A stretch of 64,000 bases of DNA, taken from NCBI RefSeq assembly GCF_036588685.1, contig NC_086380.1, positions 36,284,692 through 36,348,691 of the forward strand. The letters are read 5' to 3'. This stretch comes from Mytilus trossulus. Taxonomy: Eukaryota; Mollusca; Bivalvia; Mytilida; Mytilidae. The notes beneath the pieces are model-generated. The model ran no database searches, had not been told where the DNA came from, and saw only the letters and a program-made list of their open reading frames with translations. The translations under genes were made by a program, and so were the position numbers. Shown here piece by piece: positions 1-10,962 of the stretch; the stretch's first letter is position 1, and every line of letters begins with the position of its first letter.

Positions 1-1000
1 GCTAAATAATGAAACAAACAACCGTCTTTAAAACATAACATGGAAAAGAAAACACTCAGAAACACAGACCCTATCAATATGCGGAGAATTCTGCTATAGC
101 TATAATATTTCCTCTCTAACATATATTTTTCAGTTATTATTATACAGACAGGTAAAATGTTCCTGCTTATAGTTGAAATGTTGTAAATAAAGATCATGAG
201 GACATAATGTGTGTTTACAAATGACGAAAATCAAAATGCAATGTGGTGTGGAATTATACTAATAATTGTTAACTCAATCTCGATAGATAGCGAATTAAAG
301 AAATATCTATTTAGCAGACCATGCAAATATTAAAATATTATATGTTCGATATCCGTACGAGGTTCCACCAAACAGAAGTTAGCCAATAGTTACAACGTAC
401 ATGTATATCGAAATGCAGGATTTCTAATTTGGTTAGTGGGCATTGTATATTTTGTATATTTTGACTTTGGTTTTCCTCATTTTTAAACAAATTTGCCTGT
501 GAGTCACCATTACCAGTGAATATGCCTCAAATTTACCTCTTTGATATTTGCCATTTCGGATATTCCTTATTTATCCTTGCGAGTCTCTTCCCGTCAAAAC
601 AATTCGGAATCGTGGTCACCTCATCTCAAAACACTCAGATATACCATTTATTGAGGGGTATTTACAAAAATAAACCAGTCTTTTGATCGACTAGCGGCTC
701 GCGACATTTAAGTCTATCGACTGGTATTTTACTCTTAATAACATATTATATATGTTCGGTACACGTAAAATATTACAGGTTCATGTCTCCATGTATAAAT
801 TTATACGCCTCTAAAATTGTGAATGACACAATCGTTAATTTTGCGATCATTTTGTGAATTACCAAAAGTAAAGAATTCATATTTTACTAAGCTTGATTCA
901 TGTCATAACAAAAGTAGCAAATGTATGACTATGTGTTTCGTCAATAGAATTGTCAATGTTAACACCCTTACCATTTCATAAAAGTTTCTTTTCTTTCCAG
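1..1000 (+). other. Probable intron upstream of the transporter terminal exon
   Basis: No open frame of note. The stretch ends in a pyrimidine-rich tract and CAG (to 1000), a good splice acceptor for the exon that follows. I see no other exon of that gene here, so the upstream exons probably lie outside the window. Confidence 0.5.
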
Positions 1001-1251
1001 CTTTCCTGAGAGAAACAACAGGATCAGGCGGTATACCATATTTTATTGGATGTGCTATACTGTGTGTCAGTGCTGTTATTTTAATTCCATTTTCAAATGT
1101 TAAGCAAACTTTTCAAGAACAAGAAATTATAATCTTTGACGAAACAGGTTCGGAATTTGAAAAAATCAAAATCAATGATGATTGTTATGAGGAATATATT
1201 CAAATAAACGAATCTACATGTATATGCAAAAAGGAAATAATTGAGAATTAA
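1001..1251 (+). CDS. Terminal exon of a monocarboxylate-transporter-like (SLC16, MFS) protein
   Basis: An 82-codon reading frame (last codon the TAA at 1249-1251) follows a strong acceptor and starts with two bases of a split codon. It begins with FLRETTGSGG, continues with a hydrophobic span (residues about 12-32, IPYFIGCAILCVSA...), then a hydrophilic tail rich in E, D and K with a CICKK end. In SLC16 transporters the loop before helix 12 has a similar D-x-TGS-x-x-x-P-F-Y pattern, followed by the last membrane helix and a cytoplasmic tail. The family is a 12-helix plasma-membrane carrier of monocarboxylates and related small acids, mostly proton-coupled. Only the last helix is visible, so substrate and subfamily cannot be told. 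It could be another MFS member. Confidence 0.55.
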
Positions 1252-1427
1252 AAGATTTTTCGTGTTGTGTTTCCTATGTAATTATAGTACATGTATGTAT
1301 ATATGGCTATAACCGATTTGATTCTGTTATTACACACTTCAGTTTGGTTCCCTTTGGTCCTGTAGACTGGTTCTATCTGTTACAGTAATTGAAAAAAAAG
1401 AACTTAACATGCAAAGCATATATAACT

Positions 1428-2246
1428 AGAGGCTCTCAAGAGCCTGTATCGCTCACCTGATTCTACTTGGGTTTTTGAAATCATATAAAAAATATAAAAT
1501 TTGGCTAAACGTAGTTAACAACACAACCTTATAAGGAAAGGAACATTTAGGCCCCCACTGGCGGCCATCTTGGATGATGGATCGGCTACAAAGTAACAAC
1601 ACTTGGTCAGCACCTCACAAGGAACATTCATGCCATGTTTGGTTTCATTTCATTCAGTGGTTCTCTAAAAGAAGTCATTTGTATGCATTTCCGATAGGGT
1701 CCTATGTTAAACTAAGTCCCCCGCTGGCGGCCATCTTGGATGATGGATCGGCTACAAGCAACAACACTTGGTCAGCACCTTATAAGGAACATTCATGTCA
1801 TGTTTGGTTTCATTCCATTCAGTGCTTCTCTAAAAGAAGTCATTTGTGAGCATTTCCCAGAGGTACTATGTTAAACTAAGTCCCCCGCTGGCGGCCATCT
1901 TGGATGATGGATCGGCTACAAGTAACAACACTTGGTCATCACCTTATAAGGAACATTAATGTCATGTTTGGTTTCATTCCATTCAGTGCTTCTCTAAAAG
2001 AAGTCATTTGTATGCCTTTCCCATAGGGTCCTATGCTAAACTAAGTCCCCCGCTGGCGTCCATCTTGGATGATGGATCGGCTACAAGTAACAACACTTGG
2101 TCAGCACTTCATAAGGAACATTAATTCCATGTTTGGTTTCATTCCATTCAGTGGTTTAGGAAAAGTTCAAAATGTAAAAAGTTAACGACGACGGACGCCA
2201 AGTGGTGAGAAAAGCTCACTTGGCCCTTTGGGCCAGGTGAGCTAAA
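1428..2246 (+). repeat. Interspersed element with palindromic ends and four internal ~165-bp tandem copies
   Basis: The left end has the palindrome GGCTCTCAAGAGCC followed by CGCTCACCTG; the right end has GGCCCTTTGGGCC followed by AGGTGAGC, so both ends carry hairpins and share an inverted CTCACCTG. Inside, a unit starting GCGGCCATCTTGGATGATGG begins at 1561, 1727, 1891 and 2056 (spacing 166, 164, 165). The 91-codon frame over this array reflects the repeat and is not a gene. Related copies lie at 36428-37220 (plus) and about 5906-6450 (minus). Confidence 0.75.
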
Positions 2247-2449
2247 AAGTAAATCAAAGTCATACAAGGCGTTTGAACGAAATTTTAACAAAAAACAACT
2301 TACATTAATTTAGATAACAAAAAGTTTTTGTTTATAAACAGATCATAGTTGAAAAACTGCATTCCACCTGGATATATTTGATAATTCTGCTTTCATAATT
2401 CAAAGGGGAGCAACTAAAACAATAGATGTTTAATTACGGGGTAAACTAC

Positions 2450-2613
2450 AAGTGACGGATTTATGGGAGTGTCAGCGGGCACGGTCCAACCCTTTTTTTT
2501 GGAAAAAAATAAATGCTTATATTGGAAATCACTGAAGCATGAGTAAAGCGGGCTCCCTCTTAGGCAGTCAATGGGTATACACTTATGACAATTTCTAGAT
2601 CCGCCACTGACTA
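2450..2613. mobile_element. Short inverted-repeat element (MITE-like), CAGTGGCGGATCCA family
   Basis: The left end reads AGTGACGGATTTA and the right end TAGATCCGCCACTGA, imperfect inverted repeats of each other; the interior has an A/T-rich run. The same terminal motif occurs at 62460-62611 (both ends) and 35267 (left end only). The length of about 160 bases and lack of coding capacity suggest a non-autonomous DNA transposon. Confidence 0.55.
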
Positions 2614-3182
2614 CGGAACTTGAAAAACAAACTAGTATTTCTATAGTTAGTTTACAAATAAGTTCTGAAAGTTGGACAGCGACCCAACCCCGTGGATAAC
2701 CAGGAAAAAACGTTCCCACGATAAAATAAATATTTTCTAAAATAAAAAAAAGTATATTTAACCCGCGGTAACTCCCCTCCCATTTCTAAACACGTAAGAG
2801 CTACATGTATTGTACTGACAATAATACATTTAAAAGGCGATTGTCGATTCTTCTACTAATGTATAAGAACCATTATACTGTCATCAATACATTCTTATAT
2901 TGCCCAACCGACCTACCAATACATGTATTTTTGGTAAATGTAATTTTCTAAAATGCCTTTCATTTGTACAGACATTTTCTTAAATGACTGAATCGTACAT
3001 ACATCTTAGAAAATGCCTAAATTAAAAAAAAAACAATGCATGTAACAAATGTATACTACGTCTAGTAAACTGTCTTGAATACATTCTTATGTTTCTGTTT
3101 TGTAGATTTAGGTGCGTACGTTCTTTTTTAAACTAAAAGGCCTAACTTTTCGAACTTTTTTGGCAAAGTATACGGTGCAGGA
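2614..3182. other. Noncoding stretch
   Basis: AT-rich, with several short ACATGTA motifs. I see no gene or clear element. Confidence 0.4.
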
Positions 3183-3385
3183 AATGCTTACCCTTCCGGA
3201 GCACCTGGTTTAACTCCCGGTTTTTAGTGGAGTTCGTGTTGTTTCTTAATTATTATTTATAACTGTTGATGTAAATGTCCTTTGGTTTTGTGAGTATTTG
3301 CTTACTCCTTGGTTTTGATTTTTATTGTCTTTTGCATGTATTTACTTTGGTATAAATTGTTTGTGTAATACTGAAACTATTTGTT
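3183..3385 (+). repeat. Interspersed repeat, GCTTACCCTTCCGGAGCACC family, copy 1
   Basis: It begins with GCTTACCCTTCCGGAGCACC, has a GGTTTTTAGTGGAGTTCGTG segment, then a T/G-rich tail. A second copy in the same orientation lies at 44888-45065, inside the decayed gene at 42.3-46.6 kb. No coding capacity; class unknown. Confidence 0.6.
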
Positions 3386-5905
3386 ATCTTACTTCGGAGT
3401 CCAGTAAGAGAAATATTTAATTAAATCAATTAACAATAATTCATTAACCATGCAGATAACTTAAACAATAAGCATGATAAGTATATCAAAAACTTTGAAA
3501 TCGGGCTTCATTTAATTTACGTTTCAAATATTTGATCATTTATGTCTTTGACTTTATAATTGAAAGACCTCACGCCTACCATGCACATTAAAATTACTAA
3601 AATTCTTAGTATCTTACCATTATATTAACAATTTGATTATTTACAAAAAAACAAGACTAAACTATTACATAACACTACTTTAAATAAAACGTGTCCTTGA
3701 ATTTCGATCTCAAACGAACTATCTTACTGAGAGTTACCTTGTAATGCCCTTTTTGTGCAAACATATATCACGCTAATGACACACGACTTCAACCGCGTGT
3801 ACATGCACTTTCAATTGTTTATCTTTGCTACGTTTACAAACATGCTTATTCCAATGTTTAATGCTTATATGGAAACCTTGGTACAAATGAACTAAAATAC
3901 GCAATAGATTATGACTAACAGCAATTCAATAGTGCGTCGGTAAGTTATCCAACATACATGTACTTTAACGAACACATTTTAATCTATAGTGTACTAAATG
4001 TGTTTTTCAAAATCAAATGATTACGTCTTAATTGCCAATTCACGCCAGGAGAAGAGCCACAACAGAAGGTCAATTGACCACAACAATACAGTGAATATGG
4101 TATACTTTTAATAAATTACACACTGTTTTGGTTAATTATTTTGATGAATACAAAAGTGTCCAGTAGCAAATACTGCATGCATATTCAGAAAATTGTTAAA
4201 TACCTTTACTTTACCTACTCACTAATTTGATGTGGCATGCACCTGTTGCTTCCAGCTCACACCCCAAAAGAAATGGACCCCTATCGACATTGACATAACA
4301 TTTAGAGTCTTCATTGAATAAGTATTCGTTTTATATGTTACATGTACAATGTACATATTAATTGTTTGTTGTATAATCACCAACCACTCTAATTGTATAT
4401 CTTTTTGGCTTGGACTTGATCGAATCTACACATTTTGATTTGATTGTTGATTGATCCATTCGAGCATATAAAGAAAGGGATCAACTAATAGGTTAGTGTT
4501 CAGTATATGTAAACCGCATGGATGGTGTTTTTATATCTGCCACTGGACACTGTAAAAAAACGCTTTATATGTATTTTGCAACTTCGACTACAATCTTAAT
4601 TTATTAATGTCTGAAGAATAATTTTAACATAGGCTAATTGATATATCTGTTTACTAAATTGATCTACACGTTTTAAACATATTGACCGGCAGCAATCTGG
4701 CAGTGCGTTGGGTAGTAAAATCAACTATAATTATACATACCAAAATACAAATTAAAAGCGGAATTTTCATAGACAAAAATCCCGACTTCCGAGCAGAAAA
4801 ACCGCCAAGACTTCAAATGGATCGATCCTTTAAGTTAACGCAAAAAAAAACACAAGGAGACTTCAATTTGTCTCTAGACAATACTATATGATATATTTCC
4901 GCGAAATGAACTCCACACTTAAGTCCACCTCATGCTTGGATGTTTATTAAACCCAGGAAGAATAATTGAATGATTGGTAATTCATTCGTGCAACTATAGT
5001 CTACAGTATCGTTTTAGTAAATGAAACATATTAAATTATGTGTTACGTTCAATATTTTGATAGATTGATGAATACTTATGTCCAGCATCAAGTATTTCAT
5101 ATTTAATTTTTGTAGTAGAATTTATCTAATTGTGTAAATAGGTCATGTATCGCTTGCAATGACTGTGTGCAGCACATGTGCCCCAATTAATACTGATATA
5201 TAACATTCAGAATATTTGAACCGACCAGTCTTAGTTCTTACTTTTAAATATTGCTAGATTCTCATAAATGCATTTACTTGTACAAAAGTGCACATCTTTA
5301 AATTTACTTCGTTTGGTGTCCCATTTTGATTTTTGATTGCGTAATGGCCATTGGCAAATATTTCATACATATTTTTGACGAATCAGACATTGGAAAGGAT
5401 TAATTTATATTGGATAGGGCTGAAACTCAATGTTACACGAACCCACCATCTGGGTTATATTTTTTTAAGTCGCATTTTTTAAAATGCTTAATGTGATTTT
5501 TTTTTGTTCGTCCCTTGATTCTTGTTAGAGTCCCTAGTGTTGACAGTGGGTTACTTGCCATAAACTTGGGGAGGGAGGAATTACACTGTAAAAGTATTGG
5601 GTCCAGAAGTTTAAAGGAAAGCAGTGATTTGGTCTAGCTAAAAAAGATTAAAAATTAGCACTTCGGAACCTGTCAAAAGATTTCAAGACGCCCTAAACAT
5701 ATAATTTTTGAGTTAGAGTCGATGAAGTTTATCCATAATTTTGATATTATTTGTCCCAAAAGTAGTACAACACACTGTAGAAATTTTATTGAGAAAGTGC
5801 AGTTGGGATTTCTTAATTTTCATTTATGTTCTAAAAGAAATGCACTACGAAATTATTATGGTCTCGGACCTAAGATTTGAATGAATGGGCTGACTATATA
5901 TACCC
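3386..5905. other. Long noncoding stretch
   Basis: AT-rich throughout. A 69-codon frame at 4682-4891 has no recognisable domain and no splice or promoter context, so I do not call it a gene. Confidence 0.45.
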
Positions 5906-6450
5906 TTTTTAGCTTACCTGGTCTAGAAGCCATGAGAACTATTCTCATCACTTGGTGACCGTCGTTGTGGTCTTTTAACTGTTACAAAAATTGTCTCAAC
6001 TTAAACTACGTTCTAAGCCAAACTTTACCAATCTTATTCACAATCATCGTTGTGGTATCTAGTTTTGAGAAAAATGTGTTTGTTCACCCCGCCGGCAACC
6101 CGACATGGCTAAAATTGAAATAAACTGTTTGCAGCAAAAATGTTCCGCACAGTACGTAAGATCCTCAATGATTTAGCATGACCAAAATTATCAATTGACC
6201 CCTTAAATAGTTAAATTTCTTGATAGGCAATTTTTTTTTTATTATTTTTTTTTTTAATATAATCTTCTCTGAAAGTATTAACACAAATGATACCAAGCTA
6301 AAAAATGTATGCCATAACCATCATATCCAGTTTTTGAAAATTTTCCAATGATACCGTCGACTCTGCCTCATATCTAGTTTAAATAATATTTCCAATGACA
6401 CCGTCTGCCTCATATCCAGTTTAAAGAATATGGTCGACATAGCAATCAAT
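5906..6450 (-). repeat. Decayed minus-strand copy of the GGCTCT/GGCCC palindrome-ended element
   Basis: It starts AGCTTACCTGG and continues with a diverged TGAG..CTCATCACTTGG..CCGTCGTTG block, the reverse complement of the right end of the elements at 1428 and 36428. Farther in, CCGCCGGCAACCCGACATGG matches, inverted, the interior of the 36.4 kb copy. The far end is uncertain. Confidence 0.45.
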
Positions 6451-6604
6451 AGAAAATAGGAATAGACTGCAGTTTTTTTGGCTCATATTTCTAAAAGTAA
6501 CAAGTTTTGGGGTTGCTGCACTTGAATTTGTAATTTTAGTGGTAATTTGGCAGTTTCTGGTTATTACATGTATCTTGAATATTAGTATAGATAGAGAAAA
6601 ACTG

Positions 6605-6965
6605 TGCCTGTCCTAAGTCAGGAGCCTGTAATTCAGTAAATGTCGTCTGTGCATGTGTTACATATATATTTGTGTTCTCGTTTGAAATGTTTTAAAAATG
6701 TCTTTGTCATTTCGCAGCCTTTTATAGCTAATTTTGCCTTGTAGCAGACCACCATCTGACCCTTAGTAATTACGTAGAAATACAAATGGAAATTTATTTT
6801 TATATTGGGATTTCATAGAACTATTAGTAATCTTTTTTTTTTTTAAAGTAATGCGTCATTGGCTTTGTTCATCTTTGACGGCCGTACGGTGACCAATAGT
6901 TCTAAATTGCTGTGCGACATGGTTTCTTGTCGAGAGTTGTCTCATTTAAGTCCTACCGCATCTTC
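6605..6965 (+). repeat. Truncated retroelement tail, family A
   Basis: Carries the family A landmarks in order: GTGCCTGTCC..AAGTCAGGAGCCTG, TTCTCGTTTGAA, GGCCGTACGGTGACC and AGTTGTCTCATT. The same landmarks follow the RT remnant at 9.9 kb, so this is probably a 5'-truncated copy of that PLE's 3' untranslated region. Confidence 0.6.
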
Positions 6966-7506
6966 TTATTTGTAAGTTTATGTTTCAATTGTATGAAAGG
7001 CAGGTGTTTGTTACGACCACCCAATAAATCAAACTTAAACAATGTTTTATCTTCAATTGGTCGAGATAAATGATATTTTATATACATGTACATGTAATAG
7101 TCACATACATGTATGTCCCAAATTTTATTCTAAGAAGATTTTGACAGTTTAGACCATTAAGCATTCTTTGGTCATTACGTTTATTAGTATCATTTCGACT
7201 CGGTAGTTATGTCTAATATTACACTTCTCTTTCGTAAATCGTACGGTGACATTTAAAGTTTTGTGGACTCAAAATTTGAAACTGTGGAAAAAGAATAAAT
7301 CATGGCATAAGGGAAAGAAGTCATGACTCAAGTTTAAAATATACTCAGAATGTTTGAACCCCATCAACCGACGACAGGAAGCAGAAAAATATGTGTGTGA
7401 AGGTCCCAACCATTTAAATGTCTAATATTTGGCCCTTTAATTTCTCGTGCTATACCAGGATCATTAGAAATTTAAAGACATAATGTATGTACACTGTTAT
7501 ATTTCA
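6966..7506. other. Noncoding stretch downstream of the C1q gene
   Basis: No coding signal seen. It lies 3' of the minus-strand C1q gene. Confidence 0.4.
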
Positions 7507-7512
7507 TTTATT
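7507..7512 (-). terminator. Polyadenylation signal AATAAA overlapping the C1q stop codon
   Basis: Read on the minus strand, the end of the C1q frame is TTC-TAA-TAAA, so an AATAAA hexamer overlaps the stop codon. If used, it would leave a 3' UTR of only a few tens of bases. Confidence 0.45.
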
Positions 7513-8414
7513 AGAAAACCCGAAAACCAGAATAAGATGACCAGAAATCTGTTAGTTGTTTTGCAGCATGTCCATGCGCTGAAACATTAGCTACGTCGCC
7601 TTTCTTGAGTTCCACTACAACGGTCTTAGTTGCTGGATGATAATCGCTGTCGTTATAAGCGCTGGCACGATTTCCTGCAACAACTTTACCGTTGACTACA
7701 AAATCGGTCTCAAAACTGCTGTTTGGTGGAGTCAATGCTGTCCAAGTAAAGCTATATACACCATTCTCAGGACAAGTAAACAATCCGTTCAAAGGGTTAT
7801 AAGCCTTTCCAATGTTAAGAACGATTTGGTCAAATACTACAACCGCTTTTGGACTCAAATTTCGTAATTTCGTACCAAGATTAGCATGAAATGCAACATT
7901 CTTTTTGCGAGGACCACTGCATTCACACGCGTGATCTGCAATGAAAAACAAGATTATTTTTTTTTTCACTCAGTTACTTTTTAGACCTTTAGGCCGATCC
8001 AATTCAATTCATATTATAATTGCGCTGAAACTTTTCTTTTATATTTTCAGTTTTGCGTTAATGAACTCAGCAAGTTTTCAGTTTAATACGAAAATATATC
8101 TTTTAATTGTGAATATAGATAAAAAGTCATACACGCAACGATAAGATTAAGACTTTATGCCACTTACTTGACTACATGTAAATGTCACTGATTTGATTAC
8201 ATGCATGACTACATAAAATAATTTACTGTTAACAACATGTTAGTTTTAATTTACAGAAACCTCACCATGTTTTCTTTGTTCAATTTCTTCTAAACGATGT
8301 TTCACATTTTTAAGAAGTTATTTTATGCTTAGTTTAAGACTATTGCAACTCTTTTCCGAAGCACTACTAGATGATAGGAACATGGCAATCACAAGTAACC
8401 ATGTTGTCTTCATC
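7511..8414 (-). pseudogene. Secreted C1q-domain (C1qDC) protein, two exons, premature stop in exon 1
   Basis: Exon 1 (8414-8266) starts with ATG at 8413 and encodes a signal peptide (MKTTWLLVIAMFLSSSSAS), a Cys-Asn segment and a short coiled coil (LLKNVKHRLEEIEQRKHG). It ends CATG|GTGAGG. Exon 2 (7935-7511) follows TTGCAG and completes the split GAT codon, so both sides are phase 1 and the intron is 330 bases. Exon 2 holds a complete C1q domain of about 130 residues: VAFHANLG near the start, GLFTCPENGVYSFTWTAL, and FSGF-type SSYSGFRVF at the end. Bivalve C1qDC proteins act as soluble pattern-recognition lectins in haemolymph. Codon 32 of exon 1 (8320-8318) is an in-frame TAA between signal peptide and coiled coil, probably from one base change. 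The gene is therefore a recent pseudogene, a null allele or a sequence error; the C1q exon itself looks intact. Confidence 0.85.
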
Positions 8415-8785
8415 CTAAAGGATTAAAAGAGATGATGATTTAGTAATAATATTTATTGCGTAAGATTGAAGTCGGTTTTAGTTAGATTATAGATACGGAT
8501 GATTTACAACTTACATGTATGAGTTTTAATGTATAGACGCGTACTATAAGCACGTCATTGCGTCAATATCGTGTAATCAACCAGTCCACATTAATAAACA
8601 GATTTTCTGTAACATCATAACAGTTAATTTATATAAAATTTATATCCACAGACTAGACAGGTAAATACTATTTTGAAAAAAACTACACATTTTTTTATCA
8701 TATTTTACAATAGTCTAAAATAAGGACAGCATATTGACAAAACGTCAAAAATATGCGTGTCAGACTATACAGTGACATAATTACC
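8415..8785 (-). other. Possible 5' UTR intron of the C1q gene
   Basis: Immediately before the C1q ATG, the minus strand reads CTTTTAATCCTTTAG|GATG, a good acceptor. A donor-like GCTAAG|GTAATT lies at about 8785/8784. An upstream noncoding first exon is therefore plausible, but its start is not visible. Confidence 0.35.
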
Positions 8786-9900
8786 TTAGCAGGGGTGTTT
8801 GTGTTCTTCAAAACAGTGTTATATCCGCGAAAATTCGAATGGATGATATGTTATTTATTTAAGTATTACAATATTGCTAAATATGCGTTCCTGTAACTAC
8901 CAACGCTATTTTTTGGCAAAAACAACTAGTGTACATTTTTGTCAAATTTAGGAAAATGTTAAGTTATCAAAATTTATAGGTTTTAAAATATAAAATTATA
9001 TGAAATTTCGTTTCTGTAAATCATGCTCACAAAAGTATATAGATAGACCATATCAAAATCGAATTTTTGATGTAAAATCAAACTCTTTAAATAATCGACT
9101 TTTTTCCTTTTTCGTCACCACACCAAAATAAGAACTAAGCTTAATTGAATTATTTTTTTTTTGCATAAGGTCGATCCTTATCAAACGCGGTGATTGATTC
9201 TATAAAATCATCGGTCATGTTAATTTTTTAACCCTGAAACTGAAGCAAATGTGGATATCATAACTATAACGATGGACGTTTTTTTATAATTGAAAACAGC
9301 ATTCTAAACAAAGTTTAATTGCTTAGAAACAAATTTGAAGACCTAATACACATTATTATGACGGTCGTCACAATTAATATCATAAAACAAAAGTACATCA
9401 GTAGAATCTTAAAACTGTAATGAAAATAATTTACATTGATTGTAATTAATTTATTAAAATTAATATAATTTTACCAACCTGTTTTGTTTCCGGAACTATT
9501 TATATGGAGATTTTGATCGAGTCTCAGTGTAACTGGCTGAGTAAAGGTACATGTATGCACTATAATACAAAATTATTTGCAAAGTGAAATACTATAACTT
9601 TGACATTACAATAGACTTCAATGTCTTGTCAAATTCGAAACTTGTCACGGAATAGGCTAATCAAGGGAATGTACCATACGTGTAATAAACTTTGTAGTAT
9701 ACACATATATTTGCTTTTTTAAACGGGCACTCACTACCCCCCGCCCCCTTTTTCACAATTACATAACGTAGAATGTTGATATAATTTTTCATCACAAAAT
9801 GCGGTTACTTGGCAACTTTTAATTACATTTTGACATTTGTAAATATTATATCTTAATTAAATGTATAGGGTTTGTGTACTATACAAACTAATCAAAAACA
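8786..9900. other. Noncoding stretch upstream of the C1q gene
   Basis: AT-rich. It may hold the C1q promoter. I can place no convincing TATA box or first exon. Confidence 0.35.
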
Positions 9901-10238
9901 AACGTTTTTTATTTTAACGAACGCAACCTATGTATAACTGGTAAATTATTAAACCAGGGATATTATTGTTACCATAGTTACTTAAAACCTTTACTAAATT
10001 TTTCCATAGATATTTAGATTTGGTTTTGAAGTTTGGTTGTACCTGTAGAAAACTTATTTCAAACGGAAATGTTGTTAACCGTGCCCGGAAATTTAGAAAT
10101 GATCCATGTAAACTTGTTGCTCCTTTAAATAAACTTATTCTAAAAGGTTACCGATTCAACACTATAATAAGATCATTGAATATTGTTTATATTGGTATAA
10201 ATATTGATTTTGTTATCAGTAGATTAAAAGCTAACTAA
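9901..10238 (+). pseudogene. C-terminal remnant of a Penelope-like element reverse transcriptase
   Basis: Starting near AACGTTTTTT at 9901, the frame matches the C-terminal part of the large PLE at 30.4-33.4 kb: NERNLCIT, then KLLNQGYY, then TFTKFFHRY, and finally PLNKLILKGYRFNTIIRSLN before the TAA at 10236-10238. The first part is in a different frame from the second, so one frameshift lies near 9985. Everything upstream (endonuclease, RT catalytic core) is missing, as expected from 5' truncation during target-primed reverse transcription. At many positions it differs from the 30 kb copy (for example FGCTCRK against YSSTCRL), so it belongs to another subfamily. Confidence 0.75.
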
Positions 10239-10962
10239 ATATTACTAGTATGTTATATACATTTTCATGGCTCTACAATCTGTCGATACCTGTAACTTGG
10301 CTTTGCACAAGGTCATGTCCTTCTCTGGCTGTTTATGACGTCTTTAAACTAAATCCATTGTATGTTAGATGTGTACGGATTGAGTTTTTAGTCTTAGAGG
10401 CATGATTTTTTTATTAGTTGTTAGTGGCTTTGAACTAGCTGTCAGATAACTGCGAGTACTCTCAGATCTGTTCATTGTGTCTTTTTGTGTCGGGATGTAT
10501 AAGTACCCGGCCACGTCCACTTTTATTTTTTGTCTAGCTGATGAGTTAATCCTTTTTCAACTGATTTTTATAGTTCGTTCTTATGTTGTACTGTTATACC
10601 ATTGTCCCAGTTTAGGGGGAGGGTTGGGATCCCGCTAACATGTTTAACCCCGCCACATTATTTATGTATGTGCCTGTCCCAAGTCAGGAGCCTGTAATTC
10701 AGTGGTTGTCGTTTGTTTATGTGTTACATATTTGTTTTTCGTTCATTTTTTTTTACATAAATAAGGCCGTAAGTTTTCTCGTTTGAATTGTTTTACATTG
10801 TCTTATCGGGAACTTTTGTAGCTGACTATTCGGTATGGGATTTGCTCATTGTTGAAGGCCGTACGGTGACATATAGTTGTTAATGTTTGTGTTATTTTGG
10901 TCTTTTGTTGATAGTTGTCTCATTGGCAATCATACCACATATTCTTTTTTATATTTGATAAA
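10239..10962 (+). repeat. 3' untranslated tail of the PLE remnant (family A tail, longest copy)
   Basis: It directly follows the RT stop codon and includes GGGGGAGGGTTGGGATCCCG, CCTGTCCCAAGTCAGGAGCC, GGCCGTACGGTGACAT and AGTTGTCTCATTGGCAATCA, ending near ACCACATATTC. The linkage to an RT frame identifies the free-standing tails at 6.6, 38.2, 57.5, 57.9 and 63.3 kb as truncated retroelement copies. Confidence 0.65.

Noticed and set aside
1574-1849. 91-codon plus-strand frame
   Set aside because: It is the translation of the 165-base tandem repeat; its peptide repeats with the DNA and no domain is present.
10239-10420. SECIS element after the 10 kb RT remnant (ATGA..AAA near 10326)
   Set aside because: Spacing from ATGA to AAA is suggestive, but I could not pair helix II or find a matching 3' GA side.
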